From assembly GCF_002252155.1 (NCBI RefSeq), contig NZ_NEFD01000007.1, forward strand, positions 61,127-125,126: a DNA stretch of 64,000 nt, given 5' to 3'. How positions within the stretch are numbered: position 1 is the stretch's first letter; the number at the start of each line of letters is the position of its first letter. This document shows positions 37,902 to 48,112 of this stretch, one piece after another. Below the pieces are notes generated by a model. The model saw only the letters and a list, made by a program, of their open reading frames with translations. It did not search any database and was not told the DNA's origin. The stretch comes from Wohlfahrtiimonas sp. G9077 (GTDB lineage: Bacteria; Pseudomonadota; Gammaproteobacteria; Cardiobacteriales; Wohlfahrtiimonadaceae). The translations under genes and the position numbers were made by a program.

Positions 37902-38456
37902 TTAAGCTGGTTGCACTAAGAAAGAGCTCATTTCCTCTAAACGTCCTTTAACAGATCCATCCATGACCCAGTCGCCAGATTTGACAACTGCACCACCAAT
38001 TAAACTTGGATCCACAGAAACATTTAATTTAATACTTTTTTGGAAATGCTTTTCTAAAGCCTTAACGAACATTTCGTATTCTGATTCTTGCACTTCAAAA
38101 GCTGAGACTAATTCAGCTTCCACAATAGATTCATCTACCAGAACCATTTCGTCAAAAATTTGACGAATCGATGGGAACGCTTCATAGCGCTTAGCATCGA
38201 GAATGACCGATAAAAAATTAGCTTCTTGATTCGTTAACTGACGCTTTAAAAGCGCAGCCACTGCTGTTTGCAAAAACTGAGTTTTTTCTTGCAGAGAAAA
38301 ATCAGGGCGAGTGATAAAATCGCTCGCCTCTACATCGGCACTAATCTCATCGAGTACAGCCAAAAGATTACTCCAGCCAGAAATAGTATTCTCTTCCTTA
38401 GCAATCAAAAACACTGCTTTGGCATAGGGACGAGCAACTGTAATATAATCTGTCAT
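37902..38456 (-). CDS. atpH: ATP synthase F1 delta subunit
   Basis: A 184-residue peripheral stalk protein (ARPYAKAVF N-terminus and GGAVVKSGDWVMDGSVKGRL C-terminus are diagnostic). It joins the b subunits to the top of F1. Confidence 0.97.
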   Translation of the reverse strand: MTDYITVARPYAKAVFLIAKEENTISGWSNLLAVLDEISADVEASDFITRPDFSLQEKTQFLQTAVAALLKRQLTNQEANFLSVILDAKRYEAFPSIRQIFDEMVLVDESIVEAELVSAFEVQESEYEMFVKALEKHFQKSIKLNVSVDPSLIGGAVVKSGDWVMDGSVKGRLEEMSSFLVQPA

Positions 38457-38470
38457 GACTAACTATTGCC

Positions 38471-38941
38471 TTATAAACGTGATGCTAAATCTTTTAACAA
38501 TGACTCGTGCGTTGCGCGATCAACTTCCTTACCTACGATCTTACTTGCACCTTCAAGTGCGAGTGCAACCACTTCTTGTCTTAGTTTTTCTTTAGCTTGA
38601 TTAGTTTCAACTAAAATCTGATCTTGAGCGTTCTGAAGTTGCTTGTCTGCCACTTCTTTAGCTTGTGCTCTTGAAGCTTCAACAGCTTCCTCTGCGCGCT
38701 TATTCGCAAGTGCAACAATACTTGATGCTTCTTGCTTAGCATCTTTTAAGAGCACTTTGACTTCTGAATCAGCAGCCATTTTTTCAGCAACGCTATCTTC
38801 AGCAGCTTTTAAGCCCTCTGCGATTTTAGCACGACGCTCATCGATTGCTTTGATCATTGGTGGCCAGATGAATTTCATCACGAACCAGACCAACGTAAAG
38901 AATACGACAAACTGTGCAAATAAAGTAGCATTTAAATTCAT
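38471..38941 (-). CDS. atpF: ATP synthase Fo b subunit
   Basis: A 156-residue protein with one N-terminal membrane helix (MNLNATLFAQFVVFFTLVWF) and a long charged coiled coil. It forms the peripheral stalk. Confidence 0.97.
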   Translation of the reverse strand: MNLNATLFAQFVVFFTLVWFVMKFIWPPMIKAIDERRAKIAEGLKAAEDSVAEKMAADSEVKVLLKDAKQEASSIVALANKRAEEAVEASRAQAKEVADKQLQNAQDQILVETNQAKEKLRQEVVALALEGASKIVGKEVDRATHESLLKDLASRL

Positions 38942-39015
38942 GTTGTATCTGCCTGTCTAACTATTCTATGCATAAAAGGCGTTTGATGTGTATCAAACGC
39001 CACGATAATGGATGA

Positions 39016-39258
<243 letters not shown>

Positions 39259-39308
39259 CTAAAAATAATTAACTAAACTAACAAAACACCAACCAAAATG
39301 ATTGAATT

Positions 39309-40504
<1,196 letters not shown>

Positions 40505-40533
40505 ATCAAAATACCTTTGGCAAAAGTAGCTCG

Positions 40534-40561
40534 ATTATAAGCAGTTAGCCTTTAAAGTCAA
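40534..40561 (-). promoter_or_regulatory. Promoter of the atp operon
   Basis: TTGACT (40561-40556), 16 bases, TATAAT (40539-40534) on the minus strand, 30 bases before atpI. This is one of the strongest sigma-70 matches in the window. Confidence 0.75.
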
Positions 40562-40606
40562 TCTTTTTAACACTGATATTGAATAAAAAAGTTAACAGAT
40601 GTCCAT

Positions 40607-41503
40607 TTATTGATCACGGATCTTTTGTAAAATCCCGTCTAACTGATCGAGAGAATCATAGTGAATAATCATCTTGCCTTTGCCTTGTGGATTTGATTGA
40701 AATCCAACCTTCGCACCAAAATATTCACTCCAAGCGTTTTCCAATTTTTTCACATCATTGTCCACTTTTTTTATGGTGGCTTTATCTGCTTTTTGTGAGC
40801 GAGCAGCCACAATGCGTTCAACTTCACGCACCGTTAGATTCTCTGCCATGATGCGCTCGGCTAACTGCACTTGTTCCGCATGTGACAAAGAGAGCATTGC
40901 ACGGCCGTGGCCCATATCCAGCAATTTGTCTAATAACCATGTTTGCACTTGAGGTGCTAATTCTAATAAACGCACCACATTGCTCACTGATGAACGTGAG
41001 CGGCCAATCAAATCGCCCACCTCTTGATGGGTTAAATCAAATTCACTGATGAAACGCGCAATCGCTTCGGCTTCTTCAATCGGGCTTAAATCTTCACGCT
41101 GAATGTTCTCAATGAGTGCAACCGCCAAAGCTTCTTGGTCCGTCAATGATTGCATGATCACCGGCACTTTCTCAAGTTTAGCGATCTGCGAAGCGCGCCA
41201 TCTGCGCTCACCGGCTAAGATTTCATATTTTTTCTGACCATCACGCAAAACTTCACGCACAACAAGCGGCTGAATGATCCCTTGAGAGCGAATGGAATCT
41301 GCCAAGGTTTCCAATGCATGGGCATCAAACACTTTACGTGGCTGATAAATCCCCGGTACTAAAAACTCAATGGGCAACTCTTTAATGGCGCCTAAAATGG
41401 CTTCTGATGATGGTTTGTCTTTATTATTTGTTGCCGCATCCATGGGTAATTTTGTTTTATTCAACAAAACATCCAATCCGCGACCTAATCCACGCTTTTT
41501 CAA
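40607..41503 (-). CDS. parB: Chromosome partitioning protein ParB
   Basis: A 298-residue CTP-dependent DNA clamp. The N-terminal ParB/Srx nuclease-like domain holds GERRWRAS and the ENIQREDLSPIEEAEA box; a helix-turn-helix (about 135-190) reads parS sites, and a C-terminal dimer domain follows. It lies 15 bases after parA. I saw no parS consensus (TGTTTCACGTGAAACA) in the window. Confidence 0.96.
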   Translation of the reverse strand: MKKRGLGRGLDVLLNKTKLPMDAATNNKDKPSSEAILGAIKELPIEFLVPGIYQPRKVFDAHALETLADSIRSQGIIQPLVVREVLRDGQKKYEILAGERRWRASQIAKLEKVPVIMQSLTDQEALAVALIENIQREDLSPIEEAEAIARFISEFDLTHQEVGDLIGRSRSSVSNVVRLLELAPQVQTWLLDKLLDMGHGRAMLSLSHAEQVQLAERIMAENLTVREVERIVAARSQKADKATIKKVDNDVKKLENAWSEYFGAKVGFQSNPQGKGKMIIHYDSLDQLDGILQKIRDQ

Positions 41504-41518
41504 ATCAGTTTCCTCAGT

Positions 41519-42292
41519 TTATCTTCGTTTGCTTCGGCGGCTGATCTCTTTCGCCAATTCTGCATATGCCACAGCCCCTTTAGATGCTGCATCATATTTG
41601 ACAATGGATTCACCAAATCCGGGCGCTTCGGCTAAACGCACGTTACGCGGAATGATGGTTTCCAATAATTGATCCCCAAAGTGGGCTTGTAAATTTTCGG
41701 ACACTTGTAATGATAAGGCGTTACGGCCATCGTACATGGTGCGCAAAATTCCCAAAATGGATAAGTCAGGATTTGTGGTGCTTTTGACCTCTTCAACCGT
41801 GCCCATCAATGCCGATAAACCTTCTAACGCATAATACTCACATTGCACAGGCACAACCGCATAATCGGCCGCCGTCAACGCATTAAGGGTCAGCATGTTT
41901 AAAGATGGCGGACAATCAATGATGATGTAGTTAAAGTTACTTTGAATGCTAGAGAGCGCTTCTTTAAGCACAAATGCGCCCTGCTCTCTTTGTGTCAATA
42001 ACACTTCAGCACCGGTTAAGTCGCCATTGGCACCAATTAAACGAATGGCATTTTCATCGAGCTCAATGATTGCTTCATTAATGGGCACATCGTCTAATAA
42101 AAGATCCACAACACCCAATTCCAATGAATGCTTATCCACGCCCATGCCAGTTGTGGCATTGCCTTGAGGATCTAAGTCTAACAATAAGACATTCGGGCGC
42201 GCCTTCATGCTTGCTAAAGAGGCCGCTAAGTTAACGGCAGTCGTGGTTTTGCCCACGCCGCCTTTTTGATTTGTTACTGCTATGATTGCCAC
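41519..42292 (-). CDS. parA: Chromosome partitioning ATPase ParA/Soj
   Basis: A 257-residue deviant-Walker ATPase (KGGVGKTTTAVNL at 10-22, DLDPQGNAT, IIDCPPSL). With ParB it segregates origins. It sits between rsmG and parB as in many gammaproteobacteria; the usual mnmG is not upstream of rsmG here. Confidence 0.96.
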   Translation of the reverse strand: MAIIAVTNQKGGVGKTTTAVNLAASLASMKARPNVLLLDLDPQGNATTGMGVDKHSLELGVVDLLLDDVPINEAIIELDENAIRLIGANGDLTGAEVLLTQREQGAFVLKEALSSIQSNFNYIIIDCPPSLNMLTLNALTAADYAVVPVQCEYYALEGLSALMGTVEEVKSTTNPDLSILGILRTMYDGRNALSLQVSENLQAHFGDQLLETIIPRNVRLAEAPGFGESIVKYDAASKGAVAYAELAKEISRRSKRR

Positions 42293-42344
42293 TGAAATAT
42301 CCTACTCATCAAATTATTAATTATTACGCGGGAAGTATATCAAA

Positions 42345-42974
42345 TTACGATCGCGACAAAAAAACCAAATGTCTGGCATCATTCAAGCGCGGCACTTTCA
42401 ATTCAACCACATTGGTTTGATATTCACCGCTGGCAAACTGCCATTCACTCGGCGTAATGTGCCCTTTCATGGCAGCAAATACCCCCTGCCCTGCCAACAA
42501 ATGCTCGGACCAATGCACCATATCTTCAGCGCTCGCAAAGGCGCGCGATAAAATCACATCAAACAATTCAGTCGGATGGTAATCCTGCACACGCGAATGG
42601 ATGATCTCCACATTTTGAATGCCAAGTTCCATTTTCATCTGTGTCATAAAGCGCGTGCGTTTGCTGTTGGTGTCTAATAACGTGAAATGAGATTCAGGCA
42701 TCGCAATGGCCAATAAAAAGCCAGGCAATCCTGCGCCGGTACCCACATCAATCAAGCGATCATGTTTGATATTTTCTAAATGTGGCACCAAAACCAGCGA
42801 GTCAAACAGATGCTTGACCACCATTTCATCGGGCTCTGTGATGGAGGTTAAGTTATAAGCTTTATTCCATAAACGAATGCCATTTAAATAATGGGTCCAA
42901 GCTTTGACTTTGGCCTCATCAAAAGTAAATCCTTCTGCGCTGAGCGCCTGCTGAATGTATTCAGTTGTGATCAT
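42345..42974 (-). CDS. rsmG: 16S rRNA m7G527 methyltransferase RsmG
   Basis: A 209-residue SAM methyltransferase (DVGTGAGLPG motif I near 77, LSRAFAS near 143) that methylates G527 of 16S rRNA. Its loss gives streptomycin resistance in other bacteria. It follows moeA by 14 bases, so it may be the downstream part of the molybdopterin transcript. Confidence 0.96.
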   Translation of the reverse strand: MITTEYIQQALSAEGFTFDEAKVKAWTHYLNGIRLWNKAYNLTSITEPDEMVVKHLFDSLVLVPHLENIKHDRLIDVGTGAGLPGFLLAIAMPESHFTLLDTNSKRTRFMTQMKMELGIQNVEIIHSRVQDYHPTELFDVILSRAFASAEDMVHWSEHLLAGQGVFAAMKGHITPSEWQFASGEYQTNVVELKVPRLNDARHLVFLSRS

Positions 42975-42988
42975 AGTGTGACTTTATA

Positions 42989-44170
42989 TTAATGAATGGG
43001 ATAAAAATTAAGGGTCATGCCTTCGCTGACGGCCGTATTTGGCGTGATTTCAATTAAACAATTGGCGACGGCTAAACCTGATAGCATTGCAGAGCCCTGC
43101 CCTTTAGCGATCGTCAAATCAAAGCCGCCATTGGGATTTTCTGTGTACATGCCACGCAAAAATTCACGGCGCGGTTCTAATTTTTCACGCGTAAAATGGG
43201 CGGTGCCTTTCATAAAGGTGGCCGCTGTTGCACCAATGCTTTGCTGTAAAAATGGATAGACAAAGAGATAAAACGTCACATAGGCTGAAACAGGATTACC
43301 CGGCAACATAAACACATGGGCATTGCCAATTTTTCCCCAGCCAAAAGGTTTTCCGGGCTTAATGGCGATCTTCCAACCATTGAGTTCACCAACTTCTGCA
43401 ATCGCTTTGCCCACGTGATCCTCTTCGCCCACAGAAGCGCCGCCACTTAATAAAATGACATCATGCTTTGCGGCCAACTCAAGCAATGTGGCTTTGGTCT
43501 CTTCGTAATTGTCTTTAATGATGCCGCCATCGAACACATGATGTTGCTTTTTCAACCACGCTTGTAGCATAAAACGGTTGGCATCATAAATTTTACCAGG
43601 ACTTAATGCGGTTTCTTGCGGAATCAATTCACTGCCTGTGGATAACACAGCAATGGATAAGCCATCAAACACAGGAATCGTGGCATAACCTTGGGATGCA
43701 CATAACGCAATCGTTGCCGCCGTCATCTCGCGATGTTTGGCCAACAATAGATCGCCCTTTTTCACCTCTTCACCTTGATAGCGAATGTTCATATTCGCGC
43801 GGTGCGGCTCGGTTAAATGGATTTCATCGGCCACGCGCTCAACATGCTCTTGCATGATCACGGTGGTGGCACCTTTGGGCGTCGGCGCACCTGTGAAAAT
43901 ACGCACCGCTTCCCCTGCTTGCAATGTCATTGGTGCTAAATCACCGGCGGCAATGCGTCCGATGACCTTAAAGATTAAGCAATCCCCATTGGGATCACAC
44001 ACAGCATAACCATCCATCGCGCTGTTATCAAAGAGCGGCGCATCATAATGAGCCACTAAATCTTCGCTCACATAATGACCTAAGCTGTCCACCAACGATG
44101 CTTGACGTGTTTTAGATGGCAACTGAACCGCTTTTGCCAATTCTTCGAGTGCGACATGAAAATCTAACAT
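42989..44170 (-). CDS. moeA: Molybdopterin molybdenumtransferase MoeA
   Basis: A 393-residue protein that inserts molybdate into adenylated molybdopterin. The marks DNSAMDGYAV (about 47-56), SGGASVGEEDHV and PGNPVSAYVTF are present. It overlaps mobA by seven bases. Upstream gene moaA/moaC are not in the window. Confidence 0.96.
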   Translation of the reverse strand: MLDFHVALEELAKAVQLPSKTRQASLVDSLGHYVSEDLVAHYDAPLFDNSAMDGYAVCDPNGDCLIFKVIGRIAAGDLAPMTLQAGEAVRIFTGAPTPKGATTVIMQEHVERVADEIHLTEPHRANMNIRYQGEEVKKGDLLLAKHREMTAATIALCASQGYATIPVFDGLSIAVLSTGSELIPQETALSPGKIYDANRFMLQAWLKKQHHVFDGGIIKDNYEETKATLLELAAKHDVILLSGGASVGEEDHVGKAIAEVGELNGWKIAIKPGKPFGWGKIGNAHVFMLPGNPVSAYVTFYLFVYPFLQQSIGATAATFMKGTAHFTREKLEPRREFLRGMYTENPNGGFDLTIAKGQGSAMLSGLAVANCLIEITPNTAVSEGMTLNFYPIH

Positions 44171-44763
44171 GTTTTATCCTTTAAAATTGTTGCGATGCGT
44201 TCAAGCGCCGGCGAATCATTGCCATTGATAAAGGCTGTCGGATCGGCAAATGGCACAGCATCACTGTTCATTTGTGTTAAAAAATCGCGAATTCTGCGCT
44301 GCTGATTCCTCAATAATTGCGTCAGCTGTGGCAAACATCGCCCTTTGACCATCAATAAGCCATAATGATCACGCTCGCCATCAAATGGCCACACTGCATC
44401 TAATTGATGGGCGCGTAAATAATTTTGCTGCACAATGACTAAATCACGCGGCAAAAGCGGCACATCACACGTCACCACCTGAATAAGATCATCATCGGCC
44501 ACATGCGGGATTAAACTTTGCAATCCGGCAAGCGGACCATCACGATAAAATTCGGGTTGATCATGGATGATGTTTATGCAAATCTGTCGATATGCAGCTT
44601 GATCATGATTGGCCGATACATAAACTTCATCCACTTGCGGCGCAAGACGATCATAAACATGCGCGGCCAAAGGCTTGCCGGCTATTTCGACCAATCCTTT
44701 ATTGACGCCGCCTAAACGGCTGCCCGCGCCACCGGATAAAATGAGCCCAATGACGTTACTCAT
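44164..44763 (-). CDS. mobA: Molybdenum cofactor guanylyltransferase MobA
   Basis: About 199 residues; attaches GMP to Mo-molybdopterin to give MGD, the cofactor form used by DMSO-reductase-type enzymes. The nucleotide-binding GLILSGGAGSRLGG opens the protein, followed by TCDVPLLP. I choose ATG 44763, which overlaps the moaE stop in an ATGAGTAA arrangement; the frame is open nine codons further up. Confidence 0.93.
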   Translation of the reverse strand: MSNVIGLILSGGAGSRLGGVNKGLVEIAGKPLAAHVYDRLAPQVDEVYVSANHDQAAYRQICINIIHDQPEFYRDGPLAGLQSLIPHVADDDLIQVVTCDVPLLPRDLVIVQQNYLRAHQLDAVWPFDGERDHYGLLMVKGRCLPQLTQLLRNQQRRIRDFLTQMNSDAVPFADPTAFINGNDSPALERIATILKDKTC

Positions 44764-45214
44764 GCCAACGCTGCTTACGCTGTTGATCACTCGCCTTCGC
44801 TTCTACCCAGTGATCAGTATTGTCATCAAATACCTCTTTTTTCCAAAAAGGCGCATCTGCTTTTAAATAATCCATGATGAATTCTGTGGCATGAAACGCC
44901 GCTTCACGATGTGCAGCAATCGTGGCCACCAAAACAATCGGCTCACCCACAGGAATTTCTCCCACACGATGCACCACGCGGCAACCTGTGATCGGCCAGC
45001 GAGTTTTGGCAATTTCAATGATGCGTAAAATCTCGCGCTCCGTCAGCCCTGCATAATGCTCTAAAAAGAGCGCACGCAAATCTTTGGCATGATCATGCCC
45101 ACGCACATAGCCCACAAAGCTACTTGATGCACCAATGTTATGGGCATCTTTCATCAATCGCGCCAATTCATCATCATGGACAAATTTTTCCGTTTGAATC
45201 ACCACCGAAAACAT
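44756..45214 (-). CDS. moaE: Molybdopterin synthase large subunit MoaE
   Basis: A 152-residue catalytic subunit that converts precursor Z to molybdopterin using sulfur from MoaD. The family blocks FVGYVR, LEHYAG, HRVGEIPVGEPIV and ATEFIMDYLKADAPFWKKE are visible. Its ribosome site AGGAGG is formed by the glycine codons that end moaD, so the two are translated together. Confidence 0.96.
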   Translation of the reverse strand: MFSVVIQTEKFVHDDELARLMKDAHNIGASSSFVGYVRGHDHAKDLRALFLEHYAGLTEREILRIIEIAKTRWPITGCRVVHRVGEIPVGEPIVLVATIAAHREAAFHATEFIMDYLKADAPFWKKEVFDDNTDHWVEAKASDQQRKQRWHE

Positions 45215-45469
45215 TTAGCCTCCTGTCACGGGCGGTAAAATGGCCACGCGATCCCCAGATTGAATGTTAGTGGCTTGATAAATGATTTCATCATTGACCA
45301 CCACACGAAACACGCGCTCAGGCGCCAAAGCGGCTTGCCATTCGTCACTTCTGGCACGCAGCGCATTTAATAATGCATCCGTATCGCCATCTACCCATTC
45401 GATGGACTCTTCTGTCACACCTAAACGATCTTTTAACACACCAAAATATTGAATTGTGATCATCACCAT
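45215..45469 (-). CDS. moaD: Molybdopterin synthase sulfur carrier MoaD
   Basis: An 84-residue ubiquitin-like protein ending in the diagnostic double glycine (ILPPVTGG), which is thiocarboxylated to donate sulfur. The start is the GTG/ATG region at 45469 or ATG 45463. It is 3 bases from the metal-transport permease gene, so the molybdopterin genes appear attached to the metal transporter operon. Confidence 0.95.
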   Translation of the reverse strand: MVMITIQYFGVLKDRLGVTEESIEWVDGDTDALLNALRARSDEWQAALAPERVFRVVVNDEIIYQATNIQSGDRVAILPPVTGG

Positions 45470-45472
45470 CTC

Positions 45473-46339
45473 CTACGCGGTTTTATGCTTTAAGCGAAAC
45501 ACCCGCGTTAAAATGCCCCCTGAACGACCAAAGAGCAGTGAAAAAAAGTAGAGGATGCCCGCAACACCAATGATGGCCGGTCCACTTGGCACATCTAAAT
45601 AAAATGAGGACAACAAACCAAAATATGCAATCAAAAAGCCTAAAATGACAATCACGATGAACAGCCCTTCGATCGAGCGCACCCACAATTGTCCAATGAT
45701 CACCGGCAACATCAATAATCCCACCGCCATCAATGAGCCGAGCGCCTGAAAACCAGCAATCAAGTTAATCACCACAATGAATAAGAAAATGGCGTAATAG
45801 CTGATGCCACGAATCTTCATGGATTGTAAGAAAATGGGATCGATGATAAACAACACAAGCGGACGATAAATGATCGCCACTGCAAGGAGCGTAATGCACA
45901 TGATCGCCCATAAAAAAACCAGCATTGCATTGTCAATCGTTAAAACTGAGCCAAATAAAATGTGCAATAAATCCACTTGGGAGCCGATTTTAGAGATGAT
46001 CACAACGCCGATCGCCAATGAAATCAAATAAAATGCCGCAAAGCTTGCATCCTCATTGAGTTTTGTAAAACGTGAGACCACAAAGGCCAATAGTGCAATG
46101 AGTGCGCCGGCAATCACGCCACCGATGCCCATTGCCACAAGGTTAAAGCCATAAAACATAAAGCCCAAAGCAATCCCCGGCAAAATGCCGTGACTCAATG
46201 CATCGCCCACTAAACTCATCCGGCGCATCACTAAAAAGCTCCCCACAATGCCAGAGGAGATCGCCACCATTAAAGATGCCAATAATGCACGCTGCATGAA
46301 AGGAAAGGTGATGAAGGGCGTGATGAAAAAATCCCACAT
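45473..46339 (-). CDS. Zinc/manganese ABC transporter permease (ZnuB/MntB family)
   Basis: A 288-residue ABC-3 family membrane protein with eight to nine helices. The SLVGDALSHGILPGIALGFM stretch near residue 42 is characteristic. It works with the ATPase encoded just upstream. The metal (zinc, manganese or iron) cannot be decided from sequence alone, and no periplasmic metal-binding protein is in the window. Confidence 0.9.
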   Translation of the reverse strand: MWDFFITPFITFPFMQRALLASLMVAISSGIVGSFLVMRRMSLVGDALSHGILPGIALGFMFYGFNLVAMGIGGVIAGALIALLAFVVSRFTKLNEDASFAAFYLISLAIGVVIISKIGSQVDLLHILFGSVLTIDNAMLVFLWAIMCITLLAVAIIYRPLVLFIIDPIFLQSMKIRGISYYAIFLFIVVINLIAGFQALGSLMAVGLLMLPVIIGQLWVRSIEGLFIVIVILGFLIAYFGLLSSFYLDVPSGPAIIGVAGILYFFSLLFGRSGGILTRVFRLKHKTA

Positions 46340-46342
46340 GTT

Positions 46343-47098
46343 TTATGATTCTCCCGGTTGAGGCGTTGAGCAAACATCTGCATGATCATCCCAATAGAGG
46401 GAGGCTGAATAGGCTTTTTCAAAGTTTTGTTCGTTTAAGACGGTTTGCGTTGTGCCAAATGCCACTTTTTCACATGCAATCATCAATGTGTAATCAAAAT
46501 GCGCTTTGGCCACATGAAAATCATGAATCACCGCAATCACAGTTTTACCCTGTTTGCGCCAATTATTAATCACGCTGCATAAATCCAAATTTGTTTTTGC
46601 ATCCACCGCATTAAAAGGCTCATCTAATAAAATCACATCGGCATCTTGCACGATGATGCGAGCAAAGAGCGCGCGCTGAAATTGACCGTTAGATAAATTA
46701 TTAATGGTGCGATTTTCAAAGCCCGTTAATCCCACAATGGCCAAAGCCTCTGCCACTTTTTCCATCGCAGCTTTGGTGATTTTAGCAAATAATGAGCCAT
46801 GCGCCAAAAAGCCCGTGGCCACTAAATCTTCCACCGTAATCGGCAATGAACGATCAATGTCTGATTGCTGCGGCAAATAGCTCACCGTTTCATCGTGATG
46901 GAAGGTGACTTTGCCTTCATCGGGCGAGAGCATGCCCATCATCACTTTTAAAAGTGTACTTTTGCCGGCACCATTTGGCCCAATGATTGCATTGGTATGG
47001 CCACACGGAAAATCCACACTCACATGGTGCACCACAGGATGACGATGATAACTCACCGTCACATTGTCAACAGTAATACAAGGGTCCAACATTTCCAT
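46343..47098 (-). CDS. Zinc/manganese ABC transporter ATPase (ZnuC/MntA family)
   Basis: About 251 residues with Walker A GPNGAGKST, signature LSNGQ (the family's variant with N) and Walker B VILLDEPFNAVDAKT. The frame is open to 47257 with no homology; ATGs cluster at 47101, 47098 and 47092. It is the first gene of the transporter pair, divergent from pilG. Confidence 0.9.
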   Translation of the reverse strand: MEMLDPCITVDNVTVSYHRHPVVHHVSVDFPCGHTNAIIGPNGAGKSTLLKVMMGMLSPDEGKVTFHHDETVSYLPQQSDIDRSLPITVEDLVATGFLAHGSLFAKITKAAMEKVAEALAIVGLTGFENRTINNLSNGQFQRALFARIIVQDADVILLDEPFNAVDAKTNLDLCSVINNWRKQGKTVIAVIHDFHVAKAHFDYTLMIACEKVAFGTTQTVLNEQNFEKAYSASLYWDDHADVCSTPQPGES

Positions 47099-47124
47099 CA
47101 TCACTTTTTTATATCGATCGAGTA

Positions 47125-47137
47125 GTATAATATAAAC
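47125..47137 (-). promoter_or_regulatory. Zur-like operator before the metal transporter
   Basis: GTATAATATAAAC shares the TATAATATAA core of the gammaproteobacterial Zur box (GTTATAATATAAC-like) and lies 24 bases before the ATPase start. The core is also a plain AT-rich -10-like string, so this is tentative. Confidence 0.3.
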
Positions 47138-47203
47138 CACAAACATTCGATAATGACATTTATATCCATATGTTTGCTTTATACCAAATCCATTTAAATC
47201 ACG

Positions 47204-47209
47204 TATAAT
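47204..47209 (+). promoter_or_regulatory. -10 element of the pil-chp operon
   Basis: A perfect TATAAT 33 bases before pilG. No convincing -35 is present at the right distance. Confidence 0.4.
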
Positions 47210-47241
47210 ATTGCGATGAAATTTCAGGTTGCGAGTACATA

Positions 47242-47613
47242 ATGAATAAAACAGCATTAATTATAGATGATAGTGCAACAGCTAGAATCGGCATTAAAAA
47301 CATGCTCCAGAATTTGGGCTACACCGCGCATACGGCCAACAATGGCTTAGATGCCCTTGAGCGTGTGCTCAGCGTTCAACCCGATGTAATTTTATTAGAT
47401 CTTTCCATGCCTGTTTTAGAAGGCACCGATGTGCTCTCACTACTCAAACAGCACGCAACCACACAACAGATCCCTGTCATCATTTTATCTGGCAAAGAAG
47501 GCATTTGTGATCGCATTCGCGCCCAAACATTAGGCGCAGCAGGCTTTTTAGGCAAGCCTTGTAAGGCAGAGTTATTAACCGATCTATTGACTTCTCTCAA
47601 TTTAACCGCATAA
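47242..47613 (+). CDS. pilG: PilG-like single-domain response regulator
   Basis: A 123-residue CheY-type receiver with acidic pair Asp9-Asp10, phospho-acceptor Asp53 and Lys105. The LSGKEGICDR segment is like the LSSKDG region of Pseudomonas PilG rather than PilH. It is expected to receive phosphate from ChpA and to stimulate pilus extension. It is first in the operon; no second receiver gene (PilH) is found, and the receiver fused to ChpA may take that place. Confidence 0.8.
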   Translation: MNKTALIIDDSATARIGIKNMLQNLGYTAHTANNGLDALERVLSVQPDVILLDLSMPVLEGTDVLSLLKQHATTQQIPVIILSGKEGICDRIRAQTLGAAGFLGKPCKAELLTDLLTSLNLTA

Positions 47614-47623
47614 AGGCTGACGC

Positions 47624-48082
47624 ATGAACATTAGAGGCATTGTTTACACCATCGATAACATTCTGTGCATCACAAAGATTGATGACATCTCAGAAGTGGT
47701 TCAAGGCATCAAACCCACGCCTGTGCCTTTGACAAAAGATTGGTTGGTGGGCACGATTCAGCTTCGTGGGAACATCGTCCCTGTGACAGACATTTTAAAA
47801 TTTTCCAATCAATCCATCATCAACCGCTCTTCTGAACAGCATAAAAATAACATTTTAATCATTCAGAAAAATGAGTGGCAGTTTGGCATTAAAGTCAATC
47901 GTTTGATGGGGATTCGTGTCATCCGCGCAACGCAACAAGCTGCGCATCAATTGCCGCCTGAATTTTCAGGGGTCCCCGAGATTGTTCAAGGGATGTATGA
48001 GATCGATGAAGGTTACTTGTACAACATTAACCTCACCAAATTGATCGATCATCCACAATTTATGCATCCAGAACTCCTATAG
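47624..48082 (+). CDS. pilI: CheW-like adaptor PilI
   Basis: A 152-residue CheW-domain protein (GTIQLRGNIVPVTDI is the typical central strand-turn) that couples the receptor PilJ to the kinase ChpA. AAGGCTGACGC precedes the ATG. It sits between pilG and pilJ. Confidence 0.88.
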   Translation: MNIRGIVYTIDNILCITKIDDISEVVQGIKPTPVPLTKDWLVGTIQLRGNIVPVTDILKFSNQSIINRSSEQHKNNILIIQKNEWQFGIKVNRLMGIRVIRATQQAAHQLPPEFSGVPEIVQGMYEIDEGYLYNINLTKLIDHPQFMHPELL

Positions 48083-48112
48083 ATCACGTTTAATTTAATG
48101 AGGCAAGCAACC

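Noticed and set aside
40505..42345. parS site near parB-parA
   Set aside because: No sequence close to TGTTTCACGTGAAACA was found; ACGTGAAAT inside rsmG matches only one half.
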